Shown: positions 1-10,837 of the stretch, piece by piece | Position numbering within the stretch: position 1 is the stretch's first letter | How the letters are laid out: each line of letters starts with the position of its first letter | The notes under the pieces: generated by a model | What the model saw: only the letters and a program-made list of their open reading frames with translations | What the model was told of the DNA's origin: nothing | Database searches by the model: none | Assembly: GCA_023055425.1 (NCBI GenBank) | Contig: JALGPY010000001.1 | Location: 28,509,001-28,573,000, forward strand | DNA length: 64,000 nucleotides | Direction of reading: 5' to 3' | Source: Linanthus parryae | Taxonomy: Eukaryota > Streptophyta > Magnoliopsida > Ericales > Polemoniaceae | Position numbers and translations under genes: made by a program

Positions 1-1359
1 CCCATCTCGCGGCTTTGGCTGCACTGTATTTGACTTTTTGCTTGGCCGTACCGGTTCCCAACGACAACACCAAAACCTTATTTCTTTGCATAGGGTTCAC
101 ATCCATGTACTTGAATTTCCCCAACAATATTTCATTGTAGATGTGACTTAGAGCCATTTGAGTCTGCAATTTCCAGAAAACCAATTGGTAGTTAATAACA
201 TGTAAGAACTCCCATTTATGAAATCGTTACAAACTGACACTTATGCCCGCTTTCTTAGCCTAATTATTGGTGATTTTTTTGCTTTTCTTAAATCATAAAA
301 AGTACTAACATTCTCAAAATAAGCGACTTTTTTTAAAATATTTTTCACCTAAAATTAGGTAATATAAAAGCGGAGCCTTAGTTTGATGACTTACGGGGTT
401 ATTAGCAGCAACAGCGCCATCAATGAGATCGTAAGGGTGACGCTTACCATGCTCGTCAAAAGTCTCAAAGTAATGTGCAGGGAAAAACGTGGGAGCTGCG
501 GAAGTACTCAGGCAAACATCGGATAGCAAAACGTTCTTGTAACGTTTTTCTTTAGCCTGGAAAGTAATAAAATTTAGTAATTTGGAATCATATATCAGTC
601 TACGAAATAAAATAATTAACTCAGTACTGAGCAAGATTGGATACGTACAGATTCGGTAGAGAAGATGACCGGTTGAAGGTTCCTTATGTCGAAAGCTGGT
701 ACAATAACATTTGTTAAGGTCTCTTTGAGAGTAATTTGTCCCAATTTTTCTCTAATCACTGTTTTCAGATACTTCCCATCGTATTTTGGCCCTGTCATCG
801 TCCCTAAACAACCTCCAACCTTGCCCACGATATTATATGGCCTGTATACATCAACCAAGAAAATTATCTCTTTAGCAATTAATCAACCAACAAGTCACAA
901 TTGAATATGTAAGCCTGAAAACTCCCTAATTTTGACTTATTTCTACCAGATATAATTTACTCACTTGGTTTGTGGGAAGATCTTGGGACAGTGTGTCAAG
1001 TAGAACTTGTTGATGTCCGGAGCAGAATACAAAGGGCGGTTATTGTTTTCCTTATCCGGGGCGGTAAGAAGGGCCGTCACAAGCCCGCCCGTGCTAGTTC
1101 CCGCCACCACATCAAAATAGTCGGCGATCCTCGCATCTGGTCCGTCCAATTCCTGAAGCTTTGATTCAAGAAACGCTAGAAGGGTCCCAGGAATAACACC
1201 TCTAATGCCACCTCCATCGATACTTAAAACTGTGATCATTTTTCCTTCTTTTGCTTCGTTCCCAATAAGAGGTGGCGGATCTTGGAAGAGCGGTGATTGA
1301 AGCATGGGAGATTGGTGCATCGGTGATTGTACCACCTCCATCAATGAAAGAAACTTCAT
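1..1359 (-). CDS. Patatin-like phospholipase (lipid acyl hydrolase), 3' end beyond window
   Basis: Patatin-like enzymes remove acyl groups from membrane and storage lipids with a Ser-Asp dyad, usually in the cytosol or vacuole. Four exons can be read on the minus strand: 965-1359, 841-649, 556-395 and 163 to beyond base 1. Every intron is GT-AG and the frame holds across each junction (phases 2, 0, 0). Exon 1 carries the oxyanion motif DGGGIRG and the nucleophile motif GTSTGG. Exon 2 has the family block GPKYDGKYL. Exon 3 holds the catalytic Asp in DGA followed by ANNP. Exon 4 has LSLGTGT. The start is the first Met of the frame, at 1359; a second Met lies six codons on. The N-terminus has a short Ser-Pro repeat ([14 protein letters not shown]) and no evident signal peptide. 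No disruption is seen, so this looks like a live host gene. Only the C-terminal part is missing. Confidence 0.93.
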
Positions 1360-1466
1360 TATCGACCGGAGTATGAAAACACGAATTATGAGCGAGAAGA
1401 AGTAAAGAACTCGAAATTAGAAAGAAAGTGAAAAGACTTGTGACTTTGGAGTTTAATTTCTGAAAT

Positions 1467-1476
1467 CTATTTATAG
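1467..1476 (-). promoter_or_regulatory. TATA box of the patatin-like gene
   Basis: On the minus strand this reads CTATAAATAG. It lies about 110 bp upstream of the patatin start codon, which leaves a plausible 5' UTR of about 80 bp. It is supported only by motif and position. Confidence 0.5.
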
Positions 1477-1509
1477 AACAAGGAATATAATCGATGAATT
1501 GGTCCAACT

Positions 1510-2081
1510 AACACGTTATTTTATTTAAACTTTGTATCTGTAAAGTCGCCATTATTGATTTGGTATATTAGGGTCTTCTTAGGGTTAAATTAAAGATTGG
1601 TGAGACAACAGGAAAGGTACCAGCTACTTCATACCTTTGTCTTTATTTCATCAAGTTGGCACTTGTTTAGTGTTCATTTGACAATTCATAGTCTTTGAGA
1701 AAATGGTTATTTTATCCATTTTATGACACCATAGTCCCTATAATAATGGGATAAGTTATCTCCATGTTGATAAACAAACATGCATAGGGTCGCTTATCAA
1801 AAGAATTGTGTCACGTGATGATCTACTTGTTAGCCTGCAGTTATTATAGGTATAGGCATGTTACTCTCAAAGTATGTTTCTTTGGAACCCCAAGGTTCTT
1901 GTTTATTACACGACCACCCTATTTTGTTCTGAACAGTGTTTTAGGTACTCAAAACACATTTCCAATCACTGTTTTTTGTTTGTTTTTGGTTGTTGTTGTT
2001 ATTTACTAAAACGCCTGTTTTTGGAAACCAATATTAGTGCTTGTTGGAGCTTCTTTTCCTGTGTTTATACCAAATACAAAG
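1510..2081. other. Upstream region of the patatin-like gene, no gene seen
   Basis: A/T-rich non-coding DNA between the patatin promoter and the first transposon. No coding exon or transposon end was recognised. The last five bases (CAAAG) are the left copy of the target-site duplication of the following Copia element, so this was continuous with base 6888 before that insertion. Confidence 0.6.
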
Positions 2082-2412
2082 TGTTATGTCAAACCACCAC
2101 ACGAACGATGAACGAATAAAGAAGAATACGGAATTTTTCATGGTTCGCTAGCAAAATATTGCTAGCTACCTCCACGGCGGAGAAGCACAATTTATTTCAC
2201 AAGAGGAACAATTACAATGATGTTTGCATACCTAATAGTGTGACTACTAGGTTCTATATAGTGCTAGGAAATTCCTAAAGTTTCCAAATCCGATTTAGAA
2301 ACAACTTGTTTCCTACCTAATCCTCCACCGCCTTTGACTTCCAATGTTTCCTAATCAAAATTGGAAACAAAGAGTTTAGCCGCCTTTGACAAATTCAAGG
2401 CATCACTCAACA
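2082..2412 (-). repeat. 3' LTR of Copia element
   Basis: 331 bp, TG...CA, matching 6550-6882 over its whole length. It shares a block around CTAGCTACCTCCACGGCGG with the more diverged LTR at 55802-56173. Confidence 0.92.
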
Positions 2413-2425
2413 AATCTCCACCTTG
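2413..2425 (-). other. Polypurine tract of Copia element
   Basis: On the minus strand the bases just before the 3' LTR read AAGGTGGAGATT, a purine-rich plus-strand primer in the expected place. Confidence 0.75.
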
Positions 2426-2555
2426 ATTTGAATTGTCTCGTCGCCAGCAGCTACTCCTCTTCTTGTAAATAAAGCTACGTCTTCTCCGCACCCTATTGTC
2501 TCTTGTCACAGAGACTCACTAGACCCCCACCGGGTCCGACATGCCCCGAAGGGCG

Positions 2556-4118
2556 TCACTGGCTCAAGATGTTGAGCAATTCCAGACAATGCTGGAACTT
2601 GCTCTCCGGAACTGGCTTGGTGAACATATCCGCGGGGTTGTCAGCAGTCCCTACCTTCATCACCTTGATCCTGCTCTCGTTTCTCAGAAAATGATACCTG
2701 ACGTCGATATGCATGGTCCTTTCATGATGAACATGGTCCTTAGTCAAGCAAATCGCACTCAAGCTATCACAGTAGACTATCGCCTGATCTTGATGTAGCC
2801 CTAGATCATTGACCATTCCCTTTAGCCAAATTGCCTCATTTGCTGCTTCCGTTAGAGCCATGTACTCCGCCTCCGTGGTGGACAAAGTCACCGTCGGCTG
2901 TAGCGTTGCCTTCCAACTCACAACAGATGCTCCCAGAGCAAATACATAGCCTGTCATTGATCTTCTACTATCAATATCCCCTACATAGTACGCATCCGAG
3001 AAACCAGCTACCAAGATGTCTTCACTAGCCCCATGGCATAGGCCAATGTCTGACGTACCCTTAAGGTACCTGAATATCCGCTTCACCGCCTGCCAATGGT
3101 CCCTACCCGGATGAGCCATAAAACGACTAACCACACTAACAGCGAATGCTATGTCCGGTCGAGTACAGACCATAGCATACATGAGACTTCCAATTGCGCT
3201 AGCATATGGAACCTTGGACATGTACTCCTTCCCCTCCTCAGTCTGAACGGTGTACATTCCCAGATTGCTATTAGTTGCCATAGGAGTATCTATAGATTTA
3301 GCTGATAACATCCTGAATCTTGCCGAGACCTTCTTGATGTATCCCTGCTGTGACAATAAAAGCTTATTCTTCTTCCTGTCTCTATAGAACTCAACTCCTA
3401 ATATCATCCGAGCAGCTCCCAGATCCTTCATCTCGAATTCCGCGCTAAGGGACCTCTTCAGTTCTTTGATGTCCTTGATATCCCGAGTTGCAATCAGATT
3501 ATCATCCACATACAGAACTAGGTAAATACGTGATCCACCATGCAACTCTTTGTGGTACACGCAGCAATCATACTCGCACTTGTGGTAACCAATCTTCAAC
3601 ATGAAGCTGTCAAACCTCTTGTACCATTTCCTCGGTGACTGCTTAAGTCCGTAGATAGATCTCTTCAGCTTGCACACGTGGTTCTCTCTTCCGGGAACTT
3701 GGAACCCCTCCGGTTGGCTCATGTATATTTCCTCCTCCAATTCTCCGTGCACGAAAGCTGTCTTGACATCCAATTGCTCAAGTTCTAGGTCGTGGTGTGC
3801 CACTAAAGCTAGTAACACCCGGATAGAAGTATGTCTGACCACCGGTGAGAAGATCTCGTTGTAGTCAACTCCCTCTTTCTGACTGAACCCTCTTGCAACT
3901 AGTCTTGCCTTATACTTGACGCCCTCTCCAGATGTAGTTCCATCCTTTCTTCTGAAAACCCACTTGCAGCTGACTATCTTCCTTTCCGCTGGAAATTTAA
4001 CAAGCTCCCAAGTCGAGTTCTTTCTAAGAGACTCCATATCTTCTCCCATCGCGGCAATCCATTGTGCTGACTCAGAACTAGATATAGCGGCCTTGTAGGA
4101 GGATGGCTCGTCCTCTAC
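2556..4118 (-). pseudogene. pol: Copia reverse transcriptase and RNase H (C-terminal pol)
   Basis: The longest open block, 4049-2556, encodes 497 residues. It begins in the RT fingers (WELVKFPAERK, CKWVFRRKDG), continues through LDVKTAFVHGELEEEIYMSQPEGF and carries the active-site motif YVDD intact. RNase H follows, with the family blocks SWKATLQP, LSTTEAEYMAL, YCDSLSAICLTKD and HIDVRYHFLR. In most Copia elements the first RNase H block is an ADWAGD-type motif; here it reads SDAYYVGD and is altered. The frame ends at 2556, about 130 bp before the polypurine tract. It is separated from the integrase block by a stop near 4119. The RT itself could still be folded, but the polyprotein is broken. 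Confidence 0.9.
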
Positions 4119-5228
4119 CTATTCCGCTACCTGTAATGCATATCCCACCATACCATCATCTCTGTATCTCGTCGGAGGCTTTATGACTCTCCTTGGTTCT
4201 TCTTCAGCAATACTTTGATGAACCGGTTCCTCTGGTGTAGACGCATCATCACTATCAGACTCTTCTGCTTCTGGCGGCGGTGTAGGGATTTCAGAATCCT
4301 TAGGATCAGTAGGATCCAACTCTCCCTCCACCTTCTTCTTTGCACCTCCAATCTCCACCTCCACGGATTTCTTCAACATATGAGTCTCATCAAAGACTAC
4401 ACTTCTGCTAAGTATAATCTTGTTGTCTGCCCATATCTTGTATCCCTTCACACTTGTTCTGAAACCCATGAATACTCCCTTCTTAGCTCTTGGTTCTATT
4501 TTGCTATCATCAACGTGATAATAGGCAACGCAACCAAAAACTCTCAAATCCGAGTAATCCACTGCATTACCGGACCAGACTTCCATAGGAATCTTGCATC
4601 CTATACCTGTGTGCGGGCTCCAATTTATGAGATAGCATGCCATGGAAACTGTCTCTCCCTAGAAACCTCTAGAAAGACCTGCATTCGAAAGCATGCACCT
4701 TGCTTTTTCTGAAAGTTTCTGATTCATTCTCTCGGCTACACCGTTCTGCTGCGGTGTGTTCCGAACGGTGCGATGGCGTGCTATTCCCTGATCCTTGCAG
4801 AATCCATCAAACTCTGATGAACAGAACTCTAAGTCGTTGTCCGTGCGCAGCCTCTTCACCTTCTTTCCCACCTGATTCTCTACTAGTGTCTTTCACTCCT
4901 TGAATCTTGCGAAGGCTTCACTCTTGTGCTTCATCACGAATATCCAAGTCATCCGGGAGTAGTCGTCTATGATTCTTAGGAAATACATATAATCAAGATT
5001 ACCTTTCGTTCTATGAACCGCCTTAGGGAACTTGCTACGCTGTAGCTTCCCATACACGCAATGCTCACAAAATCCTAGGCTCTTAGGCGCATGCCCGGTG
5101 AGATAGCCTTTCTTGTGAAGTTCCTGCATTCCACGTTCACTCATATGATCGAGCCTCATATGCCACAACTTAGTTAGATCAGCTTCCTTAATCTCGGCTG
5201 AGACAACTCCAGCAGAACCTGTGATCGT
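4119..5228 (-). pseudogene. pol: Copia integrase, split by stops and frameshifts
   Basis: Three open blocks together make a Ty1/copia integrase. 5168-4893 has the HHCC zinc-binding part (WHMRLDHMSERG, then CEHCVYGK) and IIDDYSRMTWIFV with the first catalytic Asp. 4871-4659 has RTDNDLEF with the second Asp and TPQQNGVAERMN with the catalytic Glu. 4643-4119 has the GKR-like C-terminal part (RVFGCVAYYHV, KGVFMGF) and an acidic linker to RT. Breaks lie between the blocks near 4880 and 4650. The catalytic residues themselves are visible. Confidence 0.87.
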
Positions 5229-6420
5229 CTAACCTTGAAACATGTACAAAGTCCCACTCTTGACTCCCCTGAGAATCACCTTAAAACCCTTGCAGACTTG
5301 TAGATCTCCACCTTCACCTTTGAAATTGTATCCCTTGATGTCGAGTAGACTCAATGAGATCAGATTCTTCTTAATAAGTGGTACATGTCTGACCTGCTCC
5401 AAGGTACATAAATTCCCTTCATTCGCCTTCAATCTAACTGAGCCGCTCCCAATCACCTTACAGATGGCTCTGTTTGCCAAGTAGACAGACCCTCCATTTG
5501 TTTGGTCGTACGTCGAGAATAGCTCCCTCTTAGAGCAAATATGATAGGAAGCTTCGGAATCAAGGACCCACGCATCTTGAGAGTCCGTGACAACATCCTC
5601 CATTAGAACGTAATCATCCTCGGACGAGTTACCTTGTTCTGCTACGGCTGCGGATCCATTCTGCCCCTGTTGACCTCGTTTCGGGCAATATCTCTTCCAG
5701 TGACCCTTTTCCTTGCAAAAGGCACATACATCCTTGGGTAACTTAGAACCTGAGAACTGCTTCTTCTTGTCCTTCTTACCCTTCTTGCTTCCCCCGTTTC
5801 CATCAGTCCGGAAGCATGGTCCTCTATACCTGTGCCTGCACCCTTATGGCGCAGTTCCCTAGCATGGAACGCCGATCTCACCTCCTCTAGGGATAAGTCG
5901 TCCTTTTTCACAATGAACGACTGCACGAAGTTCTCATATGATGGAGGTAACGAGATCAATAAAAAAAATTGCAGCATCCTCATCCTCCACCTTTTCGCCA
6001 ATATTACGCAAATCTAACAGAATTGTGTTCAATTGATCAAGATGGTCCTTGAGAGCCGTACCTTCGAGCATCCGCACGGTGAAGAGCCTTTGCTTTAGCA
6101 TCAACTTGCTAGTGAGACTCTTCGTCATGTAGAGACTCTCCAACTTGAGCCAGAGCTTCGCTGCTTCCTGCTGATCTGCGATCTCGATGATCACGTCATC
6201 CGATAAGCAAAGCATAATCGTTGCGTGTGCCTTCTCCTCCATCGCCTTGAACTCCGCTGATGCAACATTCTTGCCTCCCTTGTCCGTGGACAAAGGTGCC
6301 CACAAGCCTTGCGATTTGAGAAAAGCCTCCATCTTCATCTTCCACAGACTGAAGCTGTTCCCTCATGTGAACCTGTCGATCTTCAACATCGATCCGGACA
6401 TCGTTCTTGGTGGATCTTGA
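5229..6420 (-). pseudogene. gag: Copia gag and protease, frameshifted
   Basis: Gag begins near 6420. The block 6338-5934 contains the usual Copia gag core (LWLKLESLYMTKSLTSK, LKDHLDQLNTILLDL). The frame shifts near 5950-6000 into SYENFVQSFIVKKDDLSLEEV and again near 5780. A CCHC zinc knuckle, CAFCKEKGHWKRYC, can be read at about 5730-5690. The protease follows in 5603-5229. Its active-site motif reads DSEAS instead of the usual D-S/T-G-A-S, so a key glycine is lost. This change alone should inactivate the protease. Confidence 0.83.
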
Positions 6421-6533
6421 ACTCTATTCGCGTGCTCCACCTAGATCGCAAAACCCTAGATTTGATTTCACTAAGTTGTGAAACCTTAGCTTTGCTCCGC
6501 CTTGATCTTGATCTTGAAACACCGTCAAACCCG

Positions 6534-6549
6534 AGCTCCGATACCAGTT
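6534..6549 (-). other. Primer-binding site, initiator-Met tRNA type
   Basis: On the minus strand the bases after the 5' LTR are AACTGGTATCGGAGCT. This matches the usual plant TGGTATCAGAGC primer site complementary to initiator tRNA-Met with one change. Confidence 0.85.
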
Positions 6550-6882
6550 TGTTATGTCAAACCACCACACGAACGATGAACGAATAAATAAGAACACGGG
6601 ATTTTACGTGGTTCTCTAGAAAAATATTGCTAGCTACCTCCACGGCGGAAAAGCACCCTTTATTTCACAAGAGGAACAATTAAAATGATGTTTGCATACC
6701 TAATAGTGTGACTACTAGGTTATATATATAGTGCTAGGAAATTCCTAAAGTTTCCAAATTCGATTTGGAAACAACTTGTTTCCTAACTAATCCTCCACCG
6801 CCTTTGACTTCCAATGTTTCCTAATCAAAGTTGGAAACAAAGAGTTTAGCCTCCTTTGACCAATTCAAGGCACCACTCAACA
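6550..6882 (-). repeat. 5' LTR of Copia element
   Basis: 333 bp. The minus-strand 5' LTR carries an A/T-rich TATA-like run (6721-6732, TATATATATA core) suited to driving the element. It is followed directly by the right copy of the CAAAG duplication. Confidence 0.92.
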
Positions 6883-7502
6883 CAAAGTTTGGGCGTCGAA
6901 TGTTTGTTAAGTTGCCCTATGATGTTTTGTCTCCTTTCTTTGGAGATATGACTCATTTAATTCTTAATAGATCCTATCCAATTGTTGACATCGCCCTATA
7001 TCACTCACAAGTGCACTCGGTCACAAGAATTCAAGTGGTAAGTTAACTTATCGGCACTTGTCAAACTCTAGAGATCAAGGTATATTATTGGGAACTACAA
7101 CTACTTGTGGTGGTAACAATGAAGTGTTTTGGTTCAGAGGATCGTAATATCTTTAGGTAATTATGGCTAACTAAAATAAAAGGGGAGTGGTGAACAACCA
7201 TAGGGGAATTATGTGATCCTGCCTTTATCTTATTACTCGGATTGCTTCTTGCTTTCATTCATGAACCTAACGGCACAAGGGTTGTATACAGTTATACTCT
7301 ACAACTTTAGCGGCTAACTAGGTTTGTGGCGTGTGTGCATCAAGTTCACTTTTATTGCTTTTACCGCACCACACAGGTTTTTCAACTAGTTGGGTGAGAG
7401 TTGCAACTATCTGCGCGCCCTATATTATGCTCTAGTCTTTGCAAAATTGTGGATAACGATACAACTTAGAAAAAAAGGATAACAATACAAAAATTACCCA
7501 AT
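6883..7502. other. Non-coding spacer
   Basis: Continuation of the pre-insertion sequence from base 2081. No convincing exon, RNA gene or transposon end was found. The final bases CCAAT may be the left target-site copy of the next element. Confidence 0.5.
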
Positions 7503-7830
7503 TGATACGGATCAACCGATCCTATGCCAAGCATCATAATTACTTAGTTATTATTTATTTATTCATTCATTTAAATAGTTATTAGTGATTAATTAGTTTA
7601 ACTACGTTGTATTTGTTAAATTAGCGAACCAGGTTTTCTTGTTGGTTCTTTCCCGACCTGTATAGTCGAACCGTCTAGGTTATGGTTATAAGTTTAGCTC
7701 TATTTATACCTTGTCAATCCAGATTATGAATAAAGCAATCAAAGATATGTGTTATATTTCGTGTGTGTTTCGTGTTGTGTGGAGACCGGAGGACCATAAA
7801 TTCCTCCAATCCGATAGCATCTCGCTATCA
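7503..7830 (+). repeat. 5' LTR of short non-autonomous element
   Basis: Aligns along its length with 8729-9074. Shared blocks include TAGTTATTATTTA, GGTTCTTTCCCG and ATTATGAATAAAGCAATCAA. The sequence just after it (AGTGGTGATTTCA) is at best a degenerate initiator-Met primer site. Confidence 0.75.
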
Positions 7831-8728
7831 AGTGGTGATTTCATTGAATTTCACCACTTGCAACTGGTGATTTCAAGCCAACCACGATGACTATTGAAGA
7901 TCTGACCAAAACAAATCAGTTAGTTGACGGAAACAATGAAAAAAAATATTTGCGGACCTTGGCTCACAGTGCGGAGGGTTTGGGGTGCTCCCGCCGCCAC
8001 CTCAAGATCCTCAAGAACAGCAGTGGTAAGAGACCACGCCGCCGCCGCATGATCCACATCTACAACAGTGGAAGAGAACCAGCTCCACATAGGGCCGACA
8101 CAGTTCCCAGGTCCAGAAACACCGTCATTCAGATCACCACCCGTTGAAGACTGCCTGAAAATCGGCAAACCCGCCTCCAATGACCTCTCGTCGCTCCAGC
8201 CACCGCCTCGCACCGCAAGAGCGTCCGATGACCACGACACAACCATCACTGGCCTCAGGACCCCAGAAGTCCGACGGGCACACTTGGTACGTGATTCCGC
8301 CGTTGCAAGCCACGAACCCATCGCCGTTTCAGCAACTCGGTTCGATCCAGCCGAAAAGGTGAAAGCTTGGTTACAATTCGATCTACCCACCAGCTAGCAT
8401 TCGGCTCGAATTGAGCCAACGGCGTCTAACCAGCTCGGCTGTCCACTTGGCTTCCGGTCAGCTCAAATCCATCCGTCGTCTTCTGGTCGGCTCCAAGACA
8501 ACCACCATCCTCCTTGTGGCTCCTTTTTGAGTCGTGAGCTCTTTACTAGGGCTTTTCTACCCCTCTGAGTCCGTTTCCGGTCTTCTATTTTCAGGATTTG
8601 GCCTCCAAAAGTGATATTTCCAGCAGTGAATTTGATCCGGGCAAAAGTATGCACGAGGTACAAGACGTCTCGATGATTTTCCACACATTCACCTTGAGGA
8701 CAAGGTGTACTTTCAACCGCGAGGGAGT
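7831..8728 (+). other. Internal region of short LTR element; two short ORFs
   Basis: Two overlapping plus-strand ORFs are open: 7887-8147 (86 residues, rich in Arg and Lys) and 8068-8397 (109 residues, rich in Pro, Arg and Ser). Neither shows a domain I recognise. Possibly they are gag remnants, but the opposite strand is also open here (7920-8390), which suggests composition rather than coding. Confidence 0.35.
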
Positions 8729-9074
8729 TCATACAGATCAATCTATCCTACGCCAGGAATCGTAGTTACTTAGTTATTATTTACTTCTTCATTTAATTAG
8801 TTGTTACTGATTAATTAGTTTACTTACATTGTATTTCTAAATTAGCTAACGGGAGTTTCTTGTCGGTTCTTTCCCGGTCCGTAGAGTCTAACCGTGTAGG
8901 TTAGGGATAGGACTTTAGATTTATTTATACCTTGCATTCTTAATTTTCAAATTATGAATGAAGCAATCAAAGATTAGTGTCGTGTTTTCGTATATTCGTG
9001 TGTGTTTTGTGTCGTGTGGACTCTAGGGTCTGGAGGATCACAAATCCCAACAATCCAATATCATATCGCTATCA
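8729..9074 (+). repeat. 3' LTR of short non-autonomous element
   Basis: Second copy of the direct repeat, ending GCTATCA. Its first dinucleotide is TC rather than TG, consistent with decay. Confidence 0.72.
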
Positions 9075-9209
9075 CCCATACATTCGCTAATAGCAACAGA
9101 AAGTCCTAGAGATACATTTTTCTGAATATTTTACTTTATTATAAAAGAATAAATTAATTAAGCTTAAAGAGGAACAAACATATGTAATAATTAAAGGTGA
9201 AAATATGAC

Positions 9210-10470
9210 ATGTTGGCAAGGTGATTGCAAATAGATTGAAGAAAACGATTGATGATTTTATCTCTTCGAATCAAAGTGCCTTTGTGCCAATACGACTCAC
9301 TACAGACAATGTTATTGTAGCTTATGAGCTTATCCGCTCCATGGACAGCCGTATACAGGGGAAGAAGAGGATGGTGGCTTTGAAAGCTGATATGAGCAAG
9401 GCCTAACACAGGGTAGATTGGAACTATCTTAGGGTTGTAATGGAGATGACGGGGTTCAACCAAAAGCTTATCGCTATGATCATGGGATGTGTCACGACGA
9501 TTCGATTTTCTTTTGTCCAAAATGGGGAGGTTATGGAGAACATTACTCCGCAACGAGTTTAAGGAAGGGTTGCCCGCTCCCCCCCCCCCCCCCCACCTAT
9601 CTTTATTGTGTATGGAAGGCTTATCGCACTCACTGCTGACTGCTAGCAGAAGGAACGAGTTAACAACTATGAAGGCGTCTAGATCGCCCCCCTCCCCAGT
9701 CTCTCATCTTTTTTTGAAGATGATATCATTTTCTTCACATATGCGGAGGCAGGTGAGATTAATACCCTTCTAAAGACTCTTCGTGACTATGAAAACACTT
9801 CAAGGAAAATGGCTAACTTGGAGAAATCTTCTGCAATGTTCTCTAGTAACGTCTCAGGGTCTGTCCAGAGCATCTTTGTGGTCTGGCCAGGATTTAGCTT
9901 GTTAACATGTTTGATAAATATTTGGGACTCCCCTCAAAGATAGGATGGGCCATGACAATGGTCTTCTCAGTCTCGCGCGAACCGGTTCTAGACTTCATGG
10001 ATATAAGGAGAAGTTCCTTTCAGTAGCAGGTAAGGATATTCTCATTAAGGCGGTGATCCATGCAATTCCCAACTATGCGATGTATTGCTTCCTCCTGCCT
10101 AGTACCCTGTGTGATAAGATTGGAGCTCTGGTTCGCATTTTCTGGGGGAATCGGAAAGAAGACGGTAAAGAAATTTGTTCGGCGGCTTGGAATCGGGTAA
10201 AGTGATCAAAGACAGATGGTGGAGTTGGTTTTCCCAACTTCCAATTCTTCAATTTGGCTCTTCTAGCGAAACGAGCTTGGTGGATCCAATCTGGACCAGA
10301 TTCTCTTTTGAGGAGAGTCCTGAAGGCAAAGTATTTCGCTAATTCGCACTTCTTGGAGGCCCGAGTTGGGTATAACCCATCACAGACTTGGTGGGGAATC
10401 ATGGCAGGGAGGACAATTCTTCAAAGAGGCATTTACATGAAGGTTGGACATGGGACCACGTACATTTCAT
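9210..10470 (+). pseudogene. LINE reverse transcriptase remnant
   Basis: Readable blocks in order: FVPIRLTTDNVIVAYELI, MVALKADMSKA (the A-motif Asp, followed at once by a stop), FVQNGEV, RKGCPL broken by a C run, then RTGSRLHGYKEKFLSVAGKD, NYAMYCFLLP, FWGNRKEDGKEI and GVGFPNFQFFNLALLAKRAW. These are standard plant L1-type RT thumb and connection blocks. The FADD active-site region lies in a frame-broken stretch near 9715-9750, where a related peptide can only be guessed. Not functional. Confidence 0.82.
9579..9594 (+). repeat. C16 homopolymer inside the LINE RT
   Basis: A run of 16 C sits where the LINE sequence should encode the QGCPLSP block, so it both shifts the frame and marks expansion of a short natural C run. 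Confidence 0.85.
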
Positions 10471-10837
10471 GATATATAGATTCCTCGGCCATTTAGTTTC
10501 AAGGTGAGCACTCCAAACCATAATCATCTCTCATTTGAGGTTTTTGATCATATCGAGATGGAAACAAATCGATGGAACAACGAAGAGTGGAGCGGATCCT
10601 TAACGTTGTCGATGCCGATGCTATTCGGCGTATAACACTACCAGTAATCCCACATGTTGATTCTTGGGTTAGGCATTTCGAAAAACTATGAATTTATTTA
10701 GTCCGTTAGGGCTACTACATTTCTGAGGATATGAGAAGGGAGGAGCCTTCGCGGAGTACGTCTCCGTACCTTAAGGCGAATTATTTTATGGATAAGATTT
10801 GGACGATGAAAGTTCCAAGTAAGACCATCTTCACGGT

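Larger units (their letters stand above)
2082..6882 (-). mobile_element. Ty1/copia LTR retrotransposon, complete structure, decayed coding
   Basis: The element is bounded by two LTRs (2082-2412 and 6550-6882) that start TGTTATGTC and end CTCAACA. It is flanked by a perfect 5-bp duplication CAAAG (2077-2081 and 6883-6887). Domain order on the minus strand is gag with zinc knuckle, protease, integrase, reverse transcriptase, RNase H, which is the Ty1/copia order. By eye the LTRs are about 93-94% identical, so the insertion is fairly old. Several frameshifts and stops break the single gag-pol frame. It lies about 0.7 kb upstream of the patatin start codon, in the same orientation. Confidence 0.93.
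7503..9074 (+). mobile_element. Short non-autonomous LTR retrotransposon (TRIM/deletion-derivative type)
   Basis: Two direct repeats of about 330-346 bp (7503-7830 and 8729-9074) flank an internal region of only about 0.9 kb. The repeats begin TGATACGG (mutated to TCATACAG in the second) and end GCTATCA, giving inverted tips TGATA/TATCA. A purine tract (GAGGGAGT, 8721-8728) sits directly before the second repeat. Flanking bases CCAAT (7498-7502) and CCCAT (9075-9079) form a 5-bp duplication with one mismatch. No reverse transcriptase or integrase is present, so movement would need enzymes from another element. Just before the purine tract is CACCTTGAGGACAAGGTG, a foldback of the kind seen at the 3' end of Ty3/gypsy internal regions; that affiliation is only an inference. 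Confidence 0.75.

Noticed and set aside
2503..2798. Plus-strand frames over the Copia pol
   Set aside because: They lie opposite the clear RNase H frame and have no domain of their own.
7920..8390. 156-codon minus-strand frame in the short LTR element
   Set aside because: Overlaps plus-strand frames in G/C-rich DNA, no domain, and runs against the direction set by the purine tract.
9181..9215. Target-site duplication for the first LINE
   Set aside because: ATGACA and TGTGACA flank the two ends but the match is too short to trust.
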